A stretch of 64,000 nucleotides of DNA from Colius striatus (lineage: Eukaryota; Chordata; Aves; Coliiformes; Coliidae): NCBI RefSeq assembly GCF_028858725.1, contig NC_084762.1, positions 4,287,374 through 4,351,373 on the forward strand, read 5' to 3'. Both the position numbers and the translations under genes were made by a program. Positions 14,501-22,406 of the stretch are shown in pieces. The notes beneath the pieces were generated by a model. The model had not been told where the DNA came from. It saw only the letters and a list, made by a program, of their open reading frames with translations, and did no database searches. Positions within the stretch are counted from its first letter, which is position 1, and every line of letters starts with the position of its first letter.

Positions 14501-17500
14501 GGGTTTTATTGGTTGGTTTATTGGTTGATTGTTTAATATTGAGACATGATTTGTCTTGCTGGGTGGGCAGGAGGTGGGGGAGGCTGTAGTTTTCACATGG
14601 CACAAGTGATCAAGTAAAGGATGCTTCAGTGAACCGTGTTGTTGTCACTCTAATGTACCTTGTATGTTACCCAGATTTTGTGACTATACCCCAGAGTAAA
14701 TGGAATGATCCCATTTGGTGTAAGTAACCTGTGCATTTAGGTGTGGGTATGCTATAAAAAGCTTCTCACTGCCTGATGTGGAAGTAATATGACTAAAAGC
14801 TGCTCGTAATTAACCTGCAGCCTGTCTTCAGCATCATTGAGGCAGTGAATTGAGGTGGAGGGCTTTTATTTTAATCTTCACCTGCCGAATCCTTTGCTCA
14901 CTGCTGCTTCAAGGAAAGGTGCATCATCATTTCTGCTCTGTGATGGACCCAGGTTTTGGGCTGTGGGGCATGGCTGTAAATACTTGCTTTCATCAGAGCT
15001 TTAGATTTAAAATTCAAACCCTTCAGATAATTTCCCATAAGCATTACAAGCCTCTCTTACCACAAAGTGCTGGTGGTGGATTCTTCCTATTCAACAGTTG
15101 TTTTCACTCCTACCACACAGCCAAGCCATTGAAAAAAATCTGTTCAGAATTTCTAACACTATTTTGTAGGTAACTGTACCAAAGTAATCCTGAGTGTTCT
15201 GGTGTATAGGCTTGAAGCTTGGCTGCTGGTTTTGGGTAGCAACTGTTTCATTTGCTGTGGTGTTGATTTTCCATAAGCTAGCTGAGGTGCTGAGCCACTG
15301 ATACAAAAAACTACATGAAGGTGTTTGGAAGATGAAGTCTTCTAGTGGGTTGAAAAACATCCCTTGGGAACTAAATGGTTACAAAACTTTCCATAACAAC
15401 TTCAGGGCAGTTTAAAATCCCTTGAGTAAAAACAGAGTCCTACCCCATGGGCGCCCAGAATTAACCCAGACGTTTGCCTGTGCCACTTCCCAAACATAGA
15501 AGCTTTCAGAGCTGGCAAAGGGCAATGTCCTGCCCCAGGCTTTGCAGGTAGAATGGAATTCATTCCCTGAACACTGTAACTGTGCTGTAGCCAACAGGGC
15601 CCTAGAGAGAGAGCTCAAGCTGCTCGCCCCTGCCCTTGCACTCACTTCTCCCCTGCATCAGCATAGCTTTTTGTTGGGTTACATAGGAAATGAGATCAAG
15701 GGAATCGATCCATCCAGATGACAGCTAGACAACCACGGAGCTGCAGTTCATATGGATCTACTCTCCTGTCTGACCACCTTACAGACACTTGAGTGGGTAT
15801 GGGGAGGCAGACAAGAGCTGGCAGCTGCTAGTGGGGAAGAGGTTGAGGGGGCTGCTTGGCGTAGCCCTGCCAGCTTGTGGTGTTGGGCTGATCGAGTGAT
15901 GGCTTCTGGGATTTTTGTGTCTTCAGGAAGAAAGCTTTGAAAGATGAAGGCTTCCCAGGCTCCTTGCATTTTTTAACTAGGCTATACTATGATCAGTCCA
16001 TAGTACAGGGCCTCATGTGTCCTCATTAATCACTGGATGATTGGTATCACTGTGAATGCGATGCTCACTTGCATCTTACAGCATGTCAAAAATGCCACAG
16101 AAGCAAAGTGGCTAAACATACAGAAAGCTGGTAATATTAACTAGATTGATGTTCTGCATCTAACGAGGTGTAAGAATGGTGTTTGACTGCCTTCTCATGT
16201 TTCTCTGGGATCTCTGTCCTTAACTTTTCTTGAATATCCAAAACACATCTCTTGGCCCATAAGCCTGTGTTTCCTAATACATGCCTACGAGGGTGCTTTA
16301 GTTCATTGCACCGCTAAGTGTGGCAGGGGAACTGGTCACAAATGACATGGAGAAGGGCAGCATGCTCAGTGCCTTCTGTGCTTCAGTCTTCATTCTAAAA
16401 CCAGCCTTCAGAAATCCCAGGCCCTGAGACCCAAGGGAAAGTAACAGAGAAGACTTATTCCTGGTAGAGGATCACCACGTTGGGGAGCAATTAAACAACT
16501 GCATGTTTAATCATACCCACCAGTATCATCATCAGGTTCCTGATGTTATTGTGAGGCCACTCTCGGTTATCTTTGAATGTCGTAGCAATTGGGGGAGGGA
16601 TCTGAAGACTGGAAGGGAGCAAAATACTACTCCTCTTGTCAAGAAGGGCAAAGAAGAAAAAATGTCTGCACGTAACTTTTTCCTACTGTGAGCTTTCCTT
16701 ATGCCAAACTTGATTGGTTTATAGTTTAGAATTTCTCTCATGTTTTCTGCAAATCCAGTGGCTCAGCGTAGACAGAATATGTTCCCAGCATCTCATTTCA
16801 GACTTGTCTTCTCTTCCTCAGTCCAAGAATGTTAAAGGCTTGTGTTCCTCTATGGTCAGAAAGTGGAAACAAAACAAAATCAAGGAAGCTTTGTTAATTT
16901 TGAAAACTTTACTGTCATAGGTCCCTAATCTCACACAGCTCCCTCTTGTCTTACAGGACTCGGAGGAGGAAGACAGTGAGCTGGAGGCCATCAATAAGAA
17001 GCTCACAAGTCCACAAAGTTTTCAGACTTTCCGGCCTTACGTACCCGAGGAGTTTGCTGACTTCAGTGTTTACAATGCTAGCCTGGAGAGCAGGGAATGG
17101 TTTTCTTCTAAATCAGACTTCCTGAGTTCACGTGTTCTTGAGAAAGAGGTATCCCGCAGCCCCACCACTAGCAGTATTACTAGTGGCTACTTTTCCCACA
17201 GTGCCTCTAACGCTACCCTGTCTGACATGCTTGTTCCCTGTAGTGATAGCACAGACCAGCTAGCCAGTCACACGAGGGAGCTGGACTCTAGTGAGCCCTC
17301 GGGATCATCTCTTGCACATGATGTAAGATCTTCCAACAAGGAATGTCGAGAGTCAGAGAAGGAGTTAGCGAGAGAAAAGTTACCCATGTTACCAGCAAAA
17401 GGAAACAGTGCCTTAGCAGAACAAGTACCACCCTCCCTACATGCCACTGACAGAGACTCTCAGCATTTACCCAGAGCTGCATCATTTTCAGCTTTAAGCT

Positions 17501-19761
17501 CCTCGGGTGGCAAAAACACCTGTCGTACCGTTAAGTTCTCGGCGTGCGAAGCGACGGTTGAGCACACGACGGACATCCTGGAAGATCACTCCTTCACAGA
17601 GTTCATGGGTGTCGAAGATGGGAAGGACTTTGACCATTCCACAGCTCCACAGGCGCGTTCCCTCGTGTCCTCTAACGGAGTGAGCTCCTCGGAGGAGCAG
17701 AGCCCGCGCGTGGGCCGGCTGAGCCCCCCGGCAGCAGCGGCCGACCGACACGAGAGTGCTGCGGAAAGCCCTTTGTGCTCTACACTGGTAAAAGAGACTT
17801 CAGACCGTGACACTTATCCCTGTACTTCTGTAGATGATTTTATTGGGAAGGACCACTTGGATGGTTCTGATTGTGAAGAAGGTGCTTCTGCAGATCAAGC
17901 CCACGTCGTGCCTAGCTGGGTGACCGTGGGGGAACAAGTCTGTGTTGGAAGTAACAAGATGGGCACGGTGAGATACATTGGAACGGTGGATTTTTCAGCT
18001 GGAATCTGGGTTGGAGTTGAACTAAATGTTCAGCTGGGTAAGACTAAGTGTGAGTTATCTCTGCAGCTAGCGTGATCTATTTTTAAAGTGACACTACAAT
18101 CACATGCTGCTCAGTCTTGGGAAGTACTTGTGATTTCTTAAAGGCTTGGGACCTGTTTCAGGCATTTCTAGGCTTTCTGTCCTATTACAGGTTGATCTTA
18201 AAAGCCCTGTTCTCACTTTATGCACTAGAGTGCTGTTGCATGTTGTGGTAGTTGGTGTCGGTACCTACCCATCTATTTTTCTAGATCAGAAAAATTATCA
18301 AAACCTAAAATTGGCAGACTTATTAAAAATAAACATGGGTTTGTTGGCAGCGCTAACGATGCACATCACTTGCCAAATAGCTTTGCTGTCTGTAGCTTTC
18401 AGAGGTTTTTTTAATTATCTCTTTTTCCACTAGGAAAAGCTGAATTGGAATCACAGAATCACTTATAATGGGAGAGACCTTTAAGGTCATTGAGTCCAAT
18501 CGTTAGACCAATGCTACCTTGTCCTTCCACTATTAAACCGTGTCCCTGAGTGCCTCAGCTCCACGGCTTTTGAGTATCTCCAGGGATGGGGACTCCACCA
18601 CCTCCCTGGGCAGCCTGGGACAGGGCTTGACAACCTTTTGGTGATGGGATTTTTCCCAATCTCCAGTCTAAACCTCCCCTGGCACAACTTGAGGCCATTT
18701 CCTCTTGTCCTGTCGCTTGTTACCTGGGAGCAGAGACTGACCCCCACCTCACTACAACCTCCTGCCAGGAAGTTGCAAAAAATGAGGAGGTCTCCCCTCA
18801 GCCTCCTTTCTACAGGCTGAACACTTCCAGAGCCTTCAGCTGCTCTCCATCAGACTTATGTTGCAGTGCCTGGCTCTGCCCACGCTCCAGCCCCTCAGTG
18901 TCCCTCTGGTAGTGATGGACCCAAGACTGAACACAGCCCTCGAGCTGCAGCCTCACCAGGGCCCAGCACAGGGGGACAATCACTGTCCTGCTCCTGCTGG
19001 CCACTTGCCATTGGCCTAATCACAGAACACAGGTTTTCTTTAACCTCATTTCAGTGAGGTCAGAAATAGTTAATGCTCTGCAAGTGTTAAGAGACACCTG
19101 AAGAAATGCTTTCATGTATTTTAAAAAGGCGATGTGTTTAGTAGTGTGATAGGTACTAACAGTGATACTAGAAGTTTCTCTGGTAGCTAAGTTGGAAGCT
19201 TTGTATGAAATCTGTTTTGAGGGTAGCTTATTTTGTGAGATGAATAGCCAACAAAGTGTAGTGTTTTAGGAAATCATCTTTTTGGTCACAATCCCAGCCC
19301 TCCTTTTCAGGTTTTATCCTCACTAGTGTATGGTATGCTTCTGGCTTCATCACTCAGCACTAGAAATATTGACTGTTTGAGATAAGCCAAGGTATTGACA
19401 CTTCAGTGCTGTAATAGTAGGTGCTAAGGAAGGTACCAGCATTTAATTCTGTGCTTCTCTTTTCCCTGAAGGGAAGCATGATGGAACTGTAAAAGGCAGA
19501 GAGTACTTCCAGTGCAAACCACGCCACGGTGTCTTTGTTCGTCCCGGGCGCCTCAGCAAAGCACCAGCTTCCACAAGGAAATGCAGCAGCAGCACTTCAC
19601 GGTCTCGAGCATCTTCCACTTCAGAGAAACGGAGGAGTTCTGTGCTTCAAGGCTCATCGTCCACCCCTAAAACAGGAGGAGAAGTCCTCTGCCATTCAGG
19701 AGATGCAGCGGCTTCTGCGTTTTCCAGGAAGCAAGAAAACAGGAAATCTTGGATTAACTGA
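130..19761 (+). CDS. KIF13A: KIF13A, kinesin-3 motor protein, 3' part (21 coding exons, 1,230 residues, 5' end outside window)
   Basis: KIF13A is a plus-end microtubule motor that carries endosomal and Golgi-derived cargo. Exons: 130-315, 719-883, 1514-1687, 1876-2027, 2147-2279, 2399-2545, 3268-3306, 4563-4662, 4742-4868, 5907-5962, 7212-7336, 8337-8513, 9811-9903, 10668-10820, 11221-11298, 12010-12057, 12540-12651, 13465-13616, 14159-14263, 16957-18037, 19472-19761. They total 3,693 nt in one open frame ending TGA at 19759-19761. The motor and FHA domains lie upstream of the window. What remains is the kinesin-3 central region, a Ser-rich tail and a C-terminal CAP-Gly domain. KIF13A rather than KIF13B is called from the tail, for example [22 protein letters not shown] and HSFTEFMGV, which match human KIF13A as I remember it. 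All introns are GT-AG except the one after 10820 (GC-AG). The main risk is paralog naming, because the CAP-Gly end is more usual for KIF13B. Confidence 0.88.
3268..3306 (+). CDS. KIF13A: KIF13A 39-nt cassette microexon (13 residues)
   Basis: A 13-codon exon, [13 protein letters not shown], sits between a good acceptor (ctcctaccag) and a donor (gtattg). It is phase 0 on both sides, so it can be skipped or included without a frameshift. It ends in DSYQ, the same four residues that end the preceding exon at 2545. The insert is acidic and falls in a linker before the long helical segment. I infer alternative use from its size, phase and the large introns on both sides (722 and 1,256 bp). No transcript evidence was available. 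Confidence 0.65.
4563..10820 (+). CDS. KIF13A: KIF13A exons for the conserved stalk and second central domain
   Basis: Seven exons (4563-4662, 4742-4868, 5907-5962, 7212-7336, 8337-8513, 9811-9903, 10668-10820). They encode a charged helical segment ([20 protein letters not shown] onward), a Pro/Gly-rich linker ([14 protein letters not shown]), and a second conserved globular block that includes [16 protein letters not shown]. The last exon is acidic and helical and ends in LERLRQ at 10820. Codon phases join without a break. Intron 4869-5906 shows no repeat that I recognise. Intron 8514-9810 holds a short antisense CR1 end. Confidence 0.85.
9177..9285 (-). mobile_element. CR1 3'-end fragment, KIF13A intron
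   Basis: Begins tcatagaatcacagaatgg and continues with ttggaagggacctttagaga, the reverse complement of the standard avian CR1 3' end. It is a short 5'-truncated insertion. Confidence 0.9.
10821..10826 (+). promoter_or_regulatory. Non-canonical GC splice donor of a KIF13A GC-AG intron
   Basis: The exon must end at 10820 (CAG) to keep frame with the next exon at 11221. The intron then begins GCAAGG, and there is no GT nearby that gives the right phase. CAG|GCAAG fits the strong consensus known for GC-AG introns, which make up roughly 1% of vertebrate introns. The acceptor is a normal pyrimidine-rich cttcacacag at 11211-11220. Confidence 0.8.
11221..14263 (+). CDS. KIF13A: KIF13A tail exons, Ser/Pro-rich
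   Basis: Six exons (11221-11298, 12010-12057, 12540-12651, 13465-13616, 14159-14263, then the large exon at 16957) encode the low-complexity tail. Landmarks are [11 protein letters not shown], a basic Ser site of the kind that binds 14-3-3 after phosphorylation (inference), and [20 protein letters not shown]. The tail of KIF13A binds AP-1 and other cargo adaptors in mammals (established). The 48-nt exon 12010-12057 and the 105-nt exon 14159-14263 keep phase 0 and could be alternatively used. Confidence 0.82.
11634..11813 (+). mobile_element. CR1 3'-end fragment, KIF13A intron
   Basis: Reads gggagccctggcacaggctg through the CR1 tail to ccattctatgat, sense orientation. About 180 bp, 5'-truncated. 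Confidence 0.93.
16310..16645 (+). mobile_element. CR1 internal fragment (ORF2, before the RT core), KIF13A intron
   Basis: Contains degraded CR1 ORF2 sequence recognisable by tgtgcttcagtcttcattct, accagccttcagaaatccc and the later gggagggatctgaagactgg. No CR1 3' end follows, so the fragment was cut at both sides. Confidence 0.75.
16957..18037 (+). CDS. KIF13A: KIF13A large tail exon (1,081 nt) with first half of the CAP-Gly domain
   Basis: A single long exon of 360 codons starts after ttacag and ends at the donor G|GTAAG. It begins with an acidic run ([16 protein letters not shown]), then the block [20 protein letters not shown] typical of KIF13A. A fast-changing Ser-rich part follows, then HSFTEFMGV. 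From visible residue about 1095 it enters a CAP-Gly domain ([32 protein letters not shown]). The stretch 17,520-17,770 is richer in GC and CpG than the rest. Reading through the donor adds only 12 residues before a stop at 18073-18075, so intron retention would give a motor with half a CAP-Gly. Confidence 0.87.
18446..19015 (-). mobile_element. CR1 3' fragment (about 570 bp) inside the intron that splits the KIF13A CAP-Gly domain
   Basis: Starts aatcacagaatcacttataa and runs through the standard antisense CR1 3' region (cttgaggccatttcctcttg, aggtctcccctcagcctcc) to ggggacaatcactgtcctg. Antisense to KIF13A. Confidence 0.94.
19472..19761 (+). CDS. KIF13A: KIF13A terminal exon: second half of CAP-Gly domain and basic C-terminus
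   Basis: The exon opens with [15 protein letters not shown] and [14 protein letters not shown], completing the CAP-Gly fold begun at 17917. The signature GKNDG reads GKHDG here. The following 67 or so residues are Ser/Arg/Lys-rich and end KSWIN. CAP-Gly domains bind microtubule plus ends and EEY/F-type tails. KIF13B and fly Khc-73 end in one; human KIF13A, as I recall, does not. The joined frame across the 1.4-kb intron is exact. Confidence 0.87.
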
Positions 19762-21960
19762 ACCGCAGTATTTTTGCACTTACTACACGCATCACCGTGT
19801 AGAGAACTTGACGGATTTTTGAAGCTATTGTACATTTTTATCTGTCCATGTGGAATGTGGTATTCTCTAGAGTCCTTGACTTCTCTAATTTTTTTATAAA
19901 TAATATATATATTATATATATATATATGAATGTGTATCTATAGTTTATCTGCCAGTGGGCAGATACGGCTGCACACTAAAATACAGTTAAAGCTGATCTG
20001 TAGATAACTGAGGTACTGGACTATTTGTTACACAACAACGAGGGAGATATATTTTAAACAACAACAAAAATATTTTATTGTGGAAAAAAACAGGATGTAA
20101 ATCCATGTTTGGGGGAGGGGGGGAAAAAAAAAGCTACGGTTTGCTGTTCTTAATTACCAAAGAACTTGTTTTTAACTGACACATTTGCTGTTTATATCTT
20201 TCTATGGTAAATGTTTTAACCGATAACTTGGTGCCATGTTTCTTTTAGTCACTGGGCACCGTGCAGCCTTATGTTCTGTGTTTAAGCACACTGAAATATC
20301 CAACTGCTTCGTATTTTTTGTCTTCCTTAGAGGCCTGCCACTGTGCTGACTTGGCATTGGGTTGAAATAACTGACAGTGCCTGAAGCTATACGTCTGGCA
20401 TTTCTTATGTTAACAGGAGCCAGGCGGGCAGTTTGACTGCAGAAACAGTATTACTGCGAGGGTGTGAGAGGACAACAGTTGGGGGTTGGGTTTTTTTGGG
20501 TGTTGGGGAGTGGGGGAAGTGGGGGAAACAAAGAAGCAGTAAATGGATCACGACTGCAAACTTTGCACTTGTTACTTGCTGGTTATTATCAAGATGAACT
20601 AGAACCTGCTAAGGTAATTTTAATCTGTAAAGTTTATTTTAATAATGGGAATGATGGAGGGATTTATGTCCTGTGCTCATGAATTCCGAAGAAGGTTGTT
20701 CCACATGTAGATACTGTAGATGCCTGTACAAGCGTTCTCGGTATTTGTAAAGTAACATGGTAAAAAATGAGTGAAGTGAATGGCTTGCTGTATCTGTTCT
20801 TTGTTTCTTAGCAAGTGAATGATTGAGATACCTGGGACCTTACTGAAAAGCTGCTGTTCTTTCTTTGATTGTTGTGTACAGTAAGCAGACACTCGTATTT
20901 TACTATTTACTGTAAAAACCCTGTAATTTATATACTGCCATACTGTATTTAATTGGTACAGACCTATTGTGTGTTAGAATACAGATTGTTTACTTGGGAT
21001 TTAAAAGAAACAAAACTGTTTTGCTTGTATTTGGTTACAATCAGGGTTCATGGTCAAATAGTAAGCGGTTTCTGGCTGGTGCTGCTCAGAGGTGAAGTGC
21101 TTTGTGAAAACACTGGAGGACAATGTGATGGGAGTGGAAGTCAGGATGGTATTAACTTGCTTTAACACCGCCTGCTGTGTGCAGCCCCTGTGGATACAGG
21201 TCCCTCACCTCCCCTTTCATCGGAGGCAGAGCGAAGCTGGGGAACTGCTGCCAGGATGTGGCCTTATGTGGGCCAAGGTGAGACGGGACAAGTTCCTGGA
21301 ACACAGACGTGATGGATTCATAGCTGGATACGTAAATGAGCTGTGTCCAACAGCGTTGGCAGCTGGGAGGGTAATGTGTTGGGGGGCTGGCCATGAAAGG
21401 AAGGAGGCAGGAAGTTCAGTGGAGTTGCCCTTGACATAGCTTGCGACAAGAGTTTGGGGTGTTGATTTTGGTGAAATTAGTGTCTTTGCAGAACATTTGA
21501 TGCTTCTAGTGTCTGTGTGAAGTTGCTGTCGCTGCTGGAGGAACTTACCATAACAGGAAAAAAGTGTGCTTTGTGCATATGTTTATTGTCAGGCACGGAT
21601 GATTATAGAAAACTGATGTTATTTTCGGGGGTGAACGGGCTCTGGAAGTTAATTTCAGCTGTCACTTTAAAAGGTTTTAGAAAGCACTCGTGTTTGTATA
21701 AGCAGTCTTGTCTATGGCCAGCACCAACCACTGTGAAAGGTAAGGTGGCCCTTATGGCAAAAACTGAGCATTTACACCAGGTTCACAGATACTGACTGTT
21801 GGGAATACTGAATACAAGACTGCTTAAGAAACACGGGGCTACTTTTGCTTCTGGATGTACACACAATCCATTCACGCCAAGGAACCATGCGCTCCCCTCA
21901 GCTCCCTCACTCCCCATGCCCTGTTCCTAGGGGCTTTCCAGCCAGGAGCGGAAAAAATAC
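19762..21960 (+). other. KIF13A 3' UTR and KIF13A-SIRT5 spacer
   Basis: There is no coding sequence here. The first 1.2 kb or so is AT-rich with several A/T runs and ATTTA-like elements, as expected of a long 3' UTR. I found no AATAAA. TATAAA near 19895 and AGTAAA near 20537 are weak alternatives, so the transcript end is not fixed. From about 21,200 the base composition rises toward the SIRT5 CpG island. No repeat beyond the AT tract was recognised. Confidence 0.55.
19897..19928. repeat. AT-rich dinucleotide tract in KIF13A 3' UTR
   Basis: An almost pure TA/AT run lies about 135 bp after the KIF13A stop codon. It is likely to vary in length between individuals. It has weak duplex stability and no assigned function. 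Confidence 0.85.
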
Positions 21961-22390
21961 CCCACACTTCATAAAAACCGGGATTAAACGGGGGAAGGCG
22001 GAGCCGAGGGAAGCTCGGCCCCCGCTGCTAAGCCCTGGGGGTGGGACGTGCGGCCTTGCACGCGTTTCCCCCCCCCTCCTTCCCCTCAGCGCCGCGCAGC
22101 CGCCGTTTCCCGCCGCTGAGGTGAGTTGCCGCCGGCGGGCCGCAAGCCCCTGAGGGCCGTGAGCCGGGTGGGAGGACGGAGACGCGCTGAGGGGGGAGGC
22201 GGCGGCGACCGCCGCCGCCTCCCCCCTCAGCGCGTCTCCGTCCTCCCACCCGGCTCCTGTTCGCCCTTTCGCAGGCGACCAGCCGCACGTAGGCTTTGCT
22301 GCCGGCTGGCATTTGGCTGTGGCAGCTTCCCCCCCCCCGCCCCACTCCAAGCGAAGCGTTTTGTGTTACGGGGTGCGGGTTTTGTTTTCC
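21960..22390 (+). promoter_or_regulatory. CpG island, probable SIRT5 promoter and first non-coding exon
   Basis: A GC- and CpG-dense block lies immediately upstream of the SIRT5 start codon, as expected of a housekeeping promoter. A good donor (CTGAG|GTGAGT, intron from 22121) and a possible acceptor (ctcccaag, ending 22397) suggest a non-coding first exon spliced to the start-codon exon. That splice is inferred only. No TATA box is evident. The block contains the 96-bp palindrome at 22161-22256. Confidence 0.6.
22161..22256. repeat. Perfect inverted repeat, 47-bp arms, 2-nt spacer
   Basis: Bases 22161-22207 are the exact reverse complement of 22210-22256, with only AC between them. The match stops sharply at both outer ends. 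The arms are about 80% G+C with purine-rich and pyrimidine-rich strands. Such a sequence would form a very stable hairpin or cruciform. It lies in the putative first intron of SIRT5 inside the CpG island. It may be real, or a fold-back artefact of sequencing or assembly in GC-rich DNA. Confidence 0.97.
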
Positions 22391-22406
22391 TCCCAAGGTA
22401 AAAGGG

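Noticed and set aside
130-19761. KIF13B as the identity of the kinesin gene
   Set aside because: The CAP-Gly end suggested it, but the tail blocks match KIF13A and the chromosome context (SIRT5, RANBP9) fits the human 6p side; a small chance of a third paralog remains.
21907-22396. Long frames on both strands with the same VGGRRRAEGGGG-type peptide
   Set aside because: The shared peptide is produced by the palindrome reading the same on both strands; it is not coding.
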